A stretch of 64,000 nt of DNA from Acidimicrobiales bacterium (lineage in GTDB: Bacteria > Actinomycetota > Acidimicrobiia > Acidimicrobiales > MedAcidi-G1). Below the pieces are notes generated by a model. It searched no databases. It was not told the origin of the DNA and saw nothing but the letters and a program-made list of their open reading frames with translations. Positions 20,982 to 28,669 of the stretch are shown here, piece after piece. The stretch spans positions 62,001 to 126,000 of the forward strand of contig JAERSW010000070.1 of NCBI GenBank assembly GCA_016845305.1, in the 5' to 3' direction. Each line of letters begins with the position of its first letter. Position 1 is the stretch's first letter. Made by a program: the position numbers and the translations under genes.

Positions 20982-22298
20982 ATGCTGGGGCCCATGAGCA
21001 CACCTCTCGACATCGCACCCGCCACCGGCCGCCTCGGGGTCCTGACCCCCGGCATGGGCGCCGTGGCCTCCACCTTCATCGCCGGCGTCATCGCCGCCCG
21101 CCAGGGCCTGACCGCCCCCATCGGCTCGGTCAGCCAGATGGCCCACATCCGCCTCGGCAACCGGGACGACGAACGCAACCCGCTGATCCGCGAGTTCGTG
21201 CCGCTGGCCGAGCTGGACGACATCGTCTTCGGCGGCTGGGACCCCATCTCCGCCAACGTGCTCGAGGCGGCCCGCACCTGCGGCGTGCTCGAGGACGCCG
21301 ACCTGGCCCCCGTCTCGGCCGAGCTCGAGGGCATCGTCACCATGGACGCCGTCTTCGACCAGCGCTGGGTCAAGAAGCTCGAGGGCACCCGCGTCAAGAC
21401 CGAGACCGACAAGTGGGACCAGGCCCAGGCCCTCATCGCCGACATCGAGAATTTCCGGGTGGCCAACGAGTGCGACCGCCTCGTCATGGTCTGGTGCGGC
21501 TCGACCGAGGCCTACCAGGAGCCCAGCGCCGTCCACGACACCGTGGAGGCCTTCGAGGCCGGCCTGCGCAACGGCGACGAGAACATCTCCCCCAGCCAGA
21601 TCTACGTGTACGCCGCCCTGATGAGCGACGTGCCCTTCGCCAACGGCGCCCCCAACCTGAGCGTCGACCTCCCCTGCATGATCGAGCTGGCCCACCGCCG
21701 TGGCGTGCCGATCGCCGGCAAGGACTTCAAGACCGGCCAGACGCTCATGAAGACGCTGCTGGCCCCCGGCTTCAAGGCCCGGATGCTCGGCCTGCGCGGC
21801 TGGTACTCCACCAACATCCTGGGCAACCGGGACGGCGAGGTCCTCGACGACCCGGAGAACTTCAAGACCAAGGAGGTCTCGAAGCTGGGCGTGCTGGACA
21901 CCATCCTCCAGCCCGAGTCCTACCCCGACCTCTACGGGAACATCGACCACGTCGTGCGCATCAACTACTACCCGCCCCGTGGCGACAACAAGGAGGGGTG
22001 GGACAACATCGACATCTTCGGGTGGATGGGCTACCCGATGCAGATCAAGGTCGACTTCCTGTGCCGTGACTCGATCCTCGCCGCCCCCATCGTGCTCGAC
22101 CTGGCGCTGTTCCTGGACCTCGCCCACCGGGCCGGCCAGTCCGGCGTGCAGGAGTGGCTGTCCTTCTACCTGAAGGCCCCGCAGGCGGCCACCGAGGCCG
22201 GCGCCGAGCACGACCTGTTCATCCAGCAGACCAAGCTGAAGAACACGTTGCGCGAGTGGATGGGCGAGGAGCCCGTCACCCACTCCGAGGTCGGCTAG
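20982..22298 (+). CDS. ino1: Inositol-3-phosphate synthase (myo-inositol-1-phosphate synthase)
   Basis: A 438-residue NAD-dependent enzyme that converts glucose 6-phosphate to inositol 3-phosphate, feeding phosphatidylinositol, mycothiol-type thiols or inositol solutes. The Rossmann region GVLTPGMGAVASTFIAGVIA, VMVWCGSTEAY, the catalytic lysine region GKDFKTGQTLMKTLLAPGF, and NILGNRDGEVLDDP are diagnostic. Length lies between archaeal-type (about 365) and eukaryotic (about 510) enzymes. The ATG at 20982 has GGAG five bases upstream; ATG at 20994 is an alternative with a poorer site. It is divergent from, and probably regulated by, the LysR protein. Confidence 0.93.
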   Translation: MLGPMSTPLDIAPATGRLGVLTPGMGAVASTFIAGVIAARQGLTAPIGSVSQMAHIRLGNRDDERNPLIREFVPLAELDDIVFGGWDPISANVLEAARTCGVLEDADLAPVSAELEGIVTMDAVFDQRWVKKLEGTRVKTETDKWDQAQALIADIENFRVANECDRLVMVWCGSTEAYQEPSAVHDTVEAFEAGLRNGDENISPSQIYVYAALMSDVPFANGAPNLSVDLPCMIELAHRRGVPIAGKDFKTGQTLMKTLLAPGFKARMLGLRGWYSTNILGNRDGEVLDDPENFKTKEVSKLGVLDTILQPESYPDLYGNIDHVVRINYYPPRGDNKEGWDNIDIFGWMGYPMQIKVDFLCRDSILAAPIVLDLALFLDLAHRAGQSGVQEWLSFYLKAPQAATEAGAEHDLFIQQTKLKNTLREWMGEEPVTHSEVG

Positions 22299-22310
22299 GG
22301 GGCCCTCCGC

Positions 22311-22348
22311 CTCAGGCCCGCGTCTCAGGCCCCCGTCTCAGGCCCCGG
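22311..22348. repeat. 13-bp tandem repeat at a stop codon
   Basis: Three consecutive units start CTCAGGCCC (22311-22323, 22324-22336, 22337-22348). The third includes the TGA stop of the minus-strand oxygenase gene; the other two fill the 39-base gap to the convergent ino1 stop. Confidence 0.85.
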
Positions 22349-23195
22349 CGGCGTCCCGGCGCCAGAGCTCCGGATAGAGGTCGCCACCGACGCGGTCGCC
22401 GTGGGCCAGGCCGGCGGCGACCATGGCCCCGGTGTGGTCGGGGTCCATCCCCTCGGGCCGGAAGGCGACGCGCACGTCGTCGCCCAGCCACTGGGTGTTG
22501 AACACCCGCAGGTCCCGGTCGGGCGCCAGATTGCCCGATCCGCCGTGGATCATGCGGGCGTTGAACACCGCCACGTCGCCGGGCTCCATGGCCCAGCCCA
22601 GGATCTCGTAGGCGTCGCGGTCGCCCTCCACGTCGGGGAAGGGGACCCGGTCGTCGTCGACGTCGTAGACCACCTGGTCGCGGTCGTCGTCGGTCAGGGC
22701 GCCGAAGTTCTGCTGCCGGTACCGCTGGTTCCACCGGTGCGAACCGCGCACGAACTCGAGCGTGCTCTCCCGGGCCACCGGGACCACCGGCATCCACGCC
22801 GAACAGGTGTCGAACCCCTCGACCGACCAGTACGGCTCGTCCTGGTGGAACGGGGTCCGGAAGCGCACTCCGGCCGTGCGCACGAACACCGCGTCGAAGA
22901 AGAAGTTGACCGCCGTGGCCCCCAGCAGTCGACCGGCGATCTCCGCCATCGGCGAGCGCTCGACAAAGTCCCGGTACTCGGGCACGTGCAGCCAGCACTG
23001 GCTGTCGTAGGTCGTCGTGCCGCCGTGCTCGTCGGCGTCCCAGATGCGACGACGCTCCGACGGGCCGGACAGGGCCCGGTCCAGGCCCCGACGCAGCACC
23101 TCGACCCAGTCGGCGTCGAAGGCACCCCGGAGGCACACCACCCCGTCGGCCGAGAAGGCCTCGATCTCCGCATCGGTCACCGGCTGATGCCCCAC
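22338..23195 (-). CDS. Phytanoyl-CoA dioxygenase (PhyH)-family Fe(II)/2-oxoglutarate oxygenase
   Basis: A 285-residue non-heme iron oxygenase of the PhyH superfamily. The metal triad is visible as H-x-D in FHQDEPYW and the distal His in ARMIHGGSGN; the 2-oxoglutarate Arg is probably in LRVFNTQW. The family hydroxylates CoA esters or small molecules such as ectoine; the substrate is not predictable. GTG at 23195 is chosen because a TAGTCT hexamer lies eight bases upstream (23204-23209), matching the leaderless pattern seen elsewhere, and homology begins at VTDAEIEAFSADG just after it. An acyl-CoA ligase lies upstream on the same strand beyond the small gene pair. Confidence 0.85.
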   Translation of the reverse strand: MGHQPVTDAEIEAFSADGVVCLRGAFDADWVEVLRRGLDRALSGPSERRRIWDADEHGGTTTYDSQCWLHVPEYRDFVERSPMAEIAGRLLGATAVNFFFDAVFVRTAGVRFRTPFHQDEPYWSVEGFDTCSAWMPVVPVARESTLEFVRGSHRWNQRYRQQNFGALTDDDRDQVVYDVDDDRVPFPDVEGDRDAYEILGWAMEPGDVAVFNARMIHGGSGNLAPDRDLRVFNTQWLGDDVRVAFRPEGMDPDHTGAMVAAGLAHGDRVGGDLYPELWRRDAAGA

Positions 23196-23203
23196 GGCCC
23201 CGG

Positions 23204-23209
23204 AGACTA
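23204..23209 (-). promoter_or_regulatory. Putative -10 element of leaderless PhyH gene
   Basis: TAGTCT on the minus strand lies eight bases before the GTG at 23195. Confidence 0.4.
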
Positions 23210-23316
23210 GGTCGGGAGTCCAGATCGGGAGAGCGCTACCCCTCACGCGACTCTGGTCGCGAGCCTCCGGCTGATCGTGACGACCCGGGACGTCGGTGGC
23301 GCTGGGGGGCCGAGGT

Positions 23317-23595
23317 TCAAGCGCCAGCCGGAATGGGCCCGTACCTGCGTTGCGCCGCCTGCTTGGACACGCCGAGCATGGCCCCGATCTCGGACCAGGT
23401 CCGGCCGGCGTCCCGGGCGCGCCGGACGGCTTCGACGAGTTCGCCGTCCACCTGGTCACGACGCTCCGCCAGGCCGGCGATCACCCGCAGGACCTCAGCG
23501 TCGGCCTCGACGAGTTGCTCGACGTCGACCCGCTCGGCCCAGGCCTCCAGTGCCCGAGCCCGCTTCGCCCGGTTCCCGCTCACCCTGTCCACCAC
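23317..23595 (-). CDS. Small helix-turn-helix protein, candidate antitoxin
   Basis: A 92-residue basic/acidic helical protein. The C-terminal half is a sigma-like helix-turn-helix, DAGRTWSEIGAMLGVSKQAAQRRY, of the kind common in small actinobacterial antitoxins and regulators; the N-terminal half is a predicted helical coil (ALEAWAERVDVEQLVEADAE). Its GTG start lies inside the 3' end of the upstream 78-residue gene (16-base overlap, 23580-23595), so the two are coupled. With the palindromic operator upstream of the pair, the simplest reading is a self-regulating type II toxin-antitoxin module with the toxin gene first. No biochemical class can be given. Confidence 0.65.
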   Translation of the reverse strand: MVDRVSGNRAKRARALEAWAERVDVEQLVEADAEVLRVIAGLAERRDQVDGELVEAVRRARDAGRTWSEIGAMLGVSKQAAQRRYGPIPAGA

Positions 23596-23816
23596 CCCTC
23601 CAGGAACTTGGCCCTTGCGGCCATCGCATGGATGATCGCCGCACCGTCATCGTCGACCACCACCCCGACCTCGAGCGGTTGAGCCGTGGTCGACGGGCCG
23701 ATGAACATGGTCACCGCCGGGTCATCGGTCTCGAAGGCCTTCCAGTGGTTTCGTAGTGCATGCATCATGTCGTCCGGTGGGACACCGTGCCTGCTGGCGC
23801 TCGCTTCGATGTCCAC
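23580..23816 (-). CDS. Small protein, candidate toxin of a type II toxin-antitoxin pair
   Basis: A 78-residue protein starting with GTG. The pattern is helix (ASASRHGVPPDDMMHALRNH), strands (AVTMFIGPSTTAQPLEVGVV) and a final IIHAMAARAKFLEGW. This layout resembles small actinobacterial toxin-like proteins that sit beside helix-turn-helix partners, but I cannot place it confidently in BrnT, RelE or another named family. A -35/-10 pair with 17-base spacing puts the transcription start at the GTG itself. The gene lies between an acyl-CoA ligase and the oxygenase gene on the same strand and looks like an inserted unit. Confidence 0.6.
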   Translation of the reverse strand: MDIEASASRHGVPPDDMMHALRNHWKAFETDDPAVTMFIGPSTTAQPLEVGVVVDDDGAAIIHAMAARAKFLEGWWTG

Positions 23817-23822
23817 TGGGAC

Positions 23823-23863
23823 ACGCTAGTGGCCCACCATCCGACCGTCAACATATGTTGACG
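23823..23863 (-). promoter_or_regulatory. Promoter and perfect palindromic operator of the toxin-antitoxin-like pair
   Basis: CGTCAACATATGTTGACG (23846-23863) is a perfect 18-base palindrome. On the minus strand it supplies the -35 TTGACG (23846-23851); 17 bases on is TAGCGT (23823-23828) as -10. A start seven bases later coincides with the GTG at 23816, predicting a leaderless mRNA. Flanking CGACCG and CGGTCG add outer, slightly offset symmetry. Confidence 0.7.
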
Positions 23864-23883
23864 ATCGGTCGACCGGCTTCTCG

Positions 23884-25467
23884 TCAGATGCGCGCCTGGT
23901 GGCCCTGCCAGTACTCGTCCTTCAGGAGCCGCTTGTAGAGCTTGCCGGTGGGGTGCCGGGGCAGCTCGTCGCGGAAGTCGACGCTGCGGGGGCACTTCAC
24001 GTCGGCCAGCTGGGACCGGCAGAACGCCACCAGCTCGGCGGCCAGCTCGGGCCCGGCGGCCGCCGGGTCGATCGGCTGCACCACCGCCTTGACCTCCTCG
24101 CCGAAGTCCTCGTTGGGCACGCCGATGACGGCCACGTCGTGGACCGCCGGATGCATGGTCAGGACGTTCTCGGCCTCCTGCGGGTACACGTTCACCCCGC
24201 CGGTGATGATCATGTACGCCTTGCGGTCGGTCAGGTAGAGGTAGCCGTCCCCGTCGAGGCGTCCGACGTCGCCCAGGGTGCTGGTGTCGGGTCGCAGCTT
24301 GGCACCTGCCGTCTTCTCCGGGTCGTTGTGGTACTCGAAGTCGGAGTTGCCCTTGAAGTAGACGGTGCCCTCCTCGCCCACCGGGACCTCGATCCCGTCG
24401 TCGTCGAGGATCAGCACCTCGCCCAGCAGGGCCTTTCCCACCGTTCCCGGATGCTCCAGCCAGTCGGCCGAGTTGGTGTAGGTGAGGCCGTTGCCCTCGG
24501 TGCCGGCGTAGTACTCGTGCAGCACCGGACCCCACCAGTCGATCATCCGGCGCTTCACCTCGACCGGGCACGGAGCCGCCGCGTGGATGGCCGAACCCAG
24601 CGTCGACACGTCGTAGCGGGCCCGCACCTCGTCGGGCAGCTTGAGCATCCGCACGAACATGGTCGGCACCCACTGGCTCCACGTCACGCCGTGGCGTTCG
24701 ATCGCGGCGAGCGCCCCCTCGGCGTCGAAGCGCTCCATCACCACCACCGTGCAGCCGATGCGGTGCGCCCCCAGGCAGAAGCGCATCGGCGCGGCGTGGT
24801 ACAGCGGCGCCGGCGACAGGTAGGTGGAGCCCCGGGCCGCCCCGAACAGCATCTCAGCCATCATGGTGATGGAGTTGGACCGGCCCAGGCCGTCGCCGGT
24901 CAGCGGCGACTTGACCCCCTTGGGGCGCCCGGTGGTGCCCGAGGAGTAGAGCATGTCCTGGCCCTCGGTCCGATCGTCCAACGGCTCGGACGACTGGGCG
25001 GCGACGGCGTCCTCGAAGCAGGCGTGGCCATCGACCGGGCCGCCGAGGGCGAAGCGGGCCTCCACCTTCGGGGTGGCCGCGTTGATCTCGGCCACGGCGT
25101 CGGCCTTGTACGGCGAGGTCACGAAGGCCCGGGCCCCGCAGTCGTCGACGATGTAGGCGATCTCGTCGGCGGTCAGACGGGACGAGATGGCCGTGTAGTA
25201 GAGGCCGGCGTAGTGGGCGCCCCACGCCACGGCCAGGAACTCGATGCGGTTCTCGAGGCAGAAGGCCACGTGGTCGCCGGCCTCGATGCCCAGGGAACGG
25301 AACAGCCGCGAGATGCGGTTGGCCTCGGCGTCCAGTTCGGCGAAGGTCATCGCCTCGCCGGACTCGGCCATGACGATGGCGGGGCGGTCGGGCGCCTCGG
25401 CGGCCCAGCGGCCCGGGAACTGGAGGTCCACGGTCGGCTCGTCGGTGGTGGCGTCGCTCTCGCTCAT
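23884..25467 (-). CDS. AMP-forming acyl-CoA synthetase (FadD-like)
   Basis: A 527-residue adenylate-forming ligase that activates a carboxylic acid to its CoA thioester. Core motifs: A3 phosphate loop YSSGTTGRPKGVK, A5 EYYAGTEGNGLTY, A7-A8 DVGRLDGDGYLYLTDRKAYMII, and the catalytic lysine region PTGKLYKRLL near the C-terminus. It resembles mycobacterial FadD4-like ligases; acid specificity is not readable. The ATG at 25467 starts the homology (LQFPGRWAAEAPDRPAIV) and has TAGGTT eight bases upstream. It is divergent from addB with 91 bases between starts. Confidence 0.92.
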   Translation of the reverse strand: MSESDATTDEPTVDLQFPGRWAAEAPDRPAIVMAESGEAMTFAELDAEANRISRLFRSLGIEAGDHVAFCLENRIEFLAVAWGAHYAGLYYTAISSRLTADEIAYIVDDCGARAFVTSPYKADAVAEINAATPKVEARFALGGPVDGHACFEDAVAAQSSEPLDDRTEGQDMLYSSGTTGRPKGVKSPLTGDGLGRSNSITMMAEMLFGAARGSTYLSPAPLYHAAPMRFCLGAHRIGCTVVVMERFDAEGALAAIERHGVTWSQWVPTMFVRMLKLPDEVRARYDVSTLGSAIHAAAPCPVEVKRRMIDWWGPVLHEYYAGTEGNGLTYTNSADWLEHPGTVGKALLGEVLILDDDGIEVPVGEEGTVYFKGNSDFEYHNDPEKTAGAKLRPDTSTLGDVGRLDGDGYLYLTDRKAYMIITGGVNVYPQEAENVLTMHPAVHDVAVIGVPNEDFGEEVKAVVQPIDPAAAGPELAAELVAFCRSQLADVKCPRSVDFRDELPRHPTGKLYKRLLKDEYWQGHQARI

Positions 25468-25475
25468 GGCGGCGG

Positions 25476-25481
25476 AACCTA
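25476..25481 (-). promoter_or_regulatory. Putative -10 element of the leaderless acyl-CoA synthetase gene
   Basis: TAGGTT on the minus strand ends eight bases before the ATG at 25467; no Shine-Dalgarno is present. Confidence 0.5.
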
Positions 25482-25546
25482 CCGACCGGGTGGCGGCCGG
25501 ACGGCAGCGGGGATGGCGTCCCGAGCGGCCTGTCACGGCCCCCTCC

Positions 25547-25552
25547 TACTCT
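25547..25552 (+). promoter_or_regulatory. Putative -10 element of leaderless addB
   Basis: TACTCT lies six bases before the ATG at 25559 with no ribosome binding site between. Confidence 0.45.
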
Positions 25553-25558
25553 GGTCCC

Positions 25559-28500
25559 ATGGCGGCAGAGATCCTCAGAACCCGGTACGGACGGGCGGCC
25601 ACCGGCGCGTTGGCCGACGCCGTCCGCGACCTCCAGGGTGGCGATCCGCTGGCCCCGGTGACCATCGTGGTCGGCGACCACGCCACCGGCCTGATGGTCC
25701 GGCGGCGGCTGGCCGCCCGTGCCGGCGGACTGGCCGCCGTCGACGTCGTCACCCTCCTCGACCTGGCCCGGACGCTGTCGGCCGGCTCCGCCCGCCTGGC
25801 CGGTCGACGCCCGGTCAGCGACGCCATCGTCCTGGCCGCCACCCGACGGCTGCTCGCCGAACGACCCGGTGCGTTCGGCCCCGTCGCCGACCATCCCTCG
25901 GTCGAGCGCGCCGTGGTCGCCGCCCACCGCGACCTCCGCGAGGTCCCGCCGGAGTCCCTGGGTCGCCTCGCCGCGGGTGGCGACATGATCGCCGACCTCG
26001 TCTCGCTGCATCGGGGCCTGGTCGACCTGCTCGAAGAGCGGTTCCACGACGAGCGCGACCGGGCCGACGCCGCCACCCGGGCGGTCGAGGACGGATCCGC
26101 GTCGCCCGACCCCGTGGTGCTGCACCTCCCGGGCCGCCTGACCGCCTCGGAACAGCGCCTCGTCTCGACCCTCGCCGGGGCCACCCGCCTGGTCGCCATC
26201 GTCGGCGACGCCGACGCTCCGGACGGCTCCGTGTCGCCCGACCCCCTCCTCGGCGACCTGGCCGACCTGCTCGAGGTCGAACCCCCCGAACCGGGTCCCG
26301 CGGGCCGACGATCCGACGTCCGCGTCGCCTCGGTCCCCGAACAGGACGAAGCCGCCCGGTACGCCGTCCGCCGCATCGTCGAGGCGGCCCGGGCGGGCAC
26401 CCCGCTGGATCGGATCGTGCTCGTCCACCCGTCGACCACCGACGACGCCCGCCTCGTCCAGGAACGGCTCGCCTCGGCGGGCATCGCCTTCCACGCCGGC
26501 GGCGTCCGTCGACTCGACGAGACGATCCCCGGGCGCTTCCTGACCGGCCTCCTCGGCCTGCCCGACCGGGACCTCCGACGCGGCGACCTCCAGGCCTGGA
26601 TGGCCGACGTCCCGCTCTGGGACCCCGACCACGAACTCGTGCCCGCCCGGGCCTGGACCCGCCTCGCGGAGCGGGCCGGCGTGGTCGGAGGGATCGACGA
26701 CTGGACCCTCCGCCTCACCCGCCTGGCCGCCGAGCTCGACGACGCCGCCACCGCCGAGGCCGACGACGAGGGCCGCTCCTGGCTGGTCGACCGGCTGGCC
26801 GGCGACGCCACCCAGGTCCGACGCCTGCTCGGCTTCGTGGACCGGCTCCACCGGTCGCTGGCCGGGCTGGCCTCCGACACCACCTGGTCGAGGCGTTGCC
26901 ACCGCCTCCGGCGGCTGCTGCGCGACCACCTCGGCGGCCCCACGGCCCGCGAGGAGTGGCCGCCCGACGAGCACCTGGCGCTCGAGGAGGTCGGTTCCAT
27001 CCTCGACGCCCTCTCCGACCTGGACCGGGTCGAGCCCTCCCCTCCGGAGCGGAGCTTCCGGAACGCGTTGCTGGCCGAGCTCCGACGGCCCATCGGACGG
27101 TCGGGTCGGACCGGGCTCGGCGTCCAGGTGGTGGGCATCGACCAGGCGGTCGGCCTCGACGCCGACCTCGTCGTGGTGGTCGGCCTGGCCGAGGGGTCCC
27201 TCCCCACCCGGGCCCCGGCCGACCCGCTGTTGACCGACGCCCGTCGCACGGCGACCGGGACCGGCCTCCCCACCCGCCACGACCACGCTGCCCGCCAGCA
27301 CCACGCCTTCCTGGCCGCCCTCACCGCGGCCCACGAACTGATCGTCCTCGTCCAGCCCCGGGGCGACCTCCGAAAGTCGGGCGACCGGCCGATGTCCCGC
27401 CTCCTGCTCGCCGAGTTCGAGGCCCTCGCCGGGCACCGACCCGAGCCCGACGAACTCGACCGGTTCCGGGCGCCGTGGTTCGACCACGTCGCCTCGTTCA
27501 CCGACGCCCTCGACCGCGACGAACCGGCCACCGCACAGGAACACGACCTCGCGTCCACCGTCCGCGACGGTCGCTCCGCCGTGGATCGCCTCCGCGCCGC
27601 CGACGACCGCGTCGACCGGGGGATCGAGATGCAACGGGCCCGCGCCGGCGACGCCCTCACCCGGTTCGACGGCAACCTCTCCGGCCTCGACCTCGACGTC
27701 CTCGGCGGCGAGCTGTCCGCCAGCCGGCTGGAGAAGTGGGCGTCGTGCCCCTTCGCCTTCTTCTCCGAGTACGTCCTCGGCGTCCGACCGCTCGACGAGC
27801 CCGAGGAGCGGACCGACCTGGCCCCACTGGTCCGCGGCACGATCGTCCACCGGGTGCTCGAACGGCTCGTGGTCGAGGGACTCGAGGCCGGGACGCTGCC
27901 CGGGTACGGCTCCCCGTGGACGGCGAGCCACCGGAACCGGGCGACCGAACTCCTGGCCGACGAATGCGGCCACGCCGAGGCCCGCGGCGAGGCCGCCCAC
28001 CCGCGCTTCTGGCCGACCATCCGGGCACGGCTCGCCGCCGAACTCGACGACTTCCTGGTCCTCGACTCGGCGTTCCGGGCCCGGTTCGGGAGCCGGCCGG
28101 TGGCCGCCGAGCGTCGGTTCGGCGACGACGACGCCCTGGAGGTGACCCTGGCCGACGGCCGGACGCTCCGCTTCCGGGGATCGGTCGACCGGGTCGACGA
28201 GACGGCCGACGGCGGCCTCGTGGTCGTCGACGCCAAGACCGGAAAGCCCGACCGGTACCGGGCCATTCCCGAGGACCACTTCCCCGAGGGCTCCTTCCTC
28301 CAGCTCCCCATCTACGCGCTGGCCGTGGCCGCCGGCGAGGGCACGGCCGTGCACGCCACCTACGCCTTCGTCGGCGGTGTCGCCGACGGTGACCGCCACC
28401 TCGGCTACGACGTCGACGAGGAGACGGTCGCCGCCTTCCGTCGGGTGCTGGCCTCCGCGGTCCGCGGGATCGAGGGCGGCGCCTTCCCCCACCATCCCCC

Positions 28501-28669
28501 GGACAGCGACCGGGCCGAGGCCCACCGGTGCCCCCACTGCACCCCCGATGGGCTGGACGCACGTCGCGTCCGGGCGGCCCGGGCCCGCAAGGCCGATGAT
28601 CCGGTCCTCGCCCTCCACGCCGACCACCTCGCCACCGACTTCATGGCCGAGCCGGGGGTCGGATCGTGA
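25559..28669 (+). CDS. addB: AddB-like PD-(D/E)XK exonuclease subunit
   Basis: A 1036-residue partner of the helicase-nuclease encoded next, expected to process double-strand DNA ends for recombination. The N-terminal half is a degenerate UvrD-like fold without a Walker A lysine loop (VTIVVGDHATGLMVRRRLA). From about residue 720 the RecB-type nuclease appears: SRLEKWASCPFAFFSEYVLG, LVRGTIVHRVLERL, the Asp in RGSVDRVDE (near 880) and VVVDAKTGK (near 893). The iron-sulfur staple of AddB uses four Cys; here the first (ASCPF) and a CPHC pair near 990 are present, but no fourth Cys follows. The GTGA overlap with addA shows coupling. No GenBank-type comparison was possible. Confidence 0.85.
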   Translation: MAAEILRTRYGRAATGALADAVRDLQGGDPLAPVTIVVGDHATGLMVRRRLAARAGGLAAVDVVTLLDLARTLSAGSARLAGRRPVSDAIVLAATRRLLAERPGAFGPVADHPSVERAVVAAHRDLREVPPESLGRLAAGGDMIADLVSLHRGLVDLLEERFHDERDRADAATRAVEDGSASPDPVVLHLPGRLTASEQRLVSTLAGATRLVAIVGDADAPDGSVSPDPLLGDLADLLEVEPPEPGPAGRRSDVRVASVPEQDEAARYAVRRIVEAARAGTPLDRIVLVHPSTTDDARLVQERLASAGIAFHAGGVRRLDETIPGRFLTGLLGLPDRDLRRGDLQAWMADVPLWDPDHELVPARAWTRLAERAGVVGGIDDWTLRLTRLAAELDDAATAEADDEGRSWLVDRLAGDATQVRRLLGFVDRLHRSLAGLASDTTWSRRCHRLRRLLRDHLGGPTAREEWPPDEHLALEEVGSILDALSDLDRVEPSPPERSFRNALLAELRRPIGRSGRTGLGVQVVGIDQAVGLDADLVVVVGLAEGSLPTRAPADPLLTDARRTATGTGLPTRHDHAARQHHAFLAALTAAHELIVLVQPRGDLRKSGDRPMSRLLLAEFEALAGHRPEPDELDRFRAPWFDHVASFTDALDRDEPATAQEHDLASTVRDGRSAVDRLRAADDRVDRGIEMQRARAGDALTRFDGNLSGLDLDVLGGELSASRLEKWASCPFAFFSEYVLGVRPLDEPEERTDLAPLVRGTIVHRVLERLVVEGLEAGTLPGYGSPWTASHRNRATELLADECGHAEARGEAAHPRFWPTIRARLAAELDDFLVLDSAFRARFGSRPVAAERRFGDDDALEVTLADGRTLRFRGSVDRVDETADGGLVVVDAKTGKPDRYRAIPEDHFPEGSFLQLPIYALAVAAGEGTAVHATYAFVGGVADGDRHLGYDVDEETVAAFRRVLASAVRGIEGGAFPHHPPDSDRAEAHRCPHCTPDGLDARRVRAARARKADDPVLALHADHLATDFMAEPGVGS

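Noticed and set aside
23317-23816. Horizontal transfer of the toxin-antitoxin-like pair as a larger island
   Set aside because: Base composition of the two genes is only slightly lower than that of their neighbours and no mobility gene or flanking repeat is visible, so only the small unit itself can be suspected.
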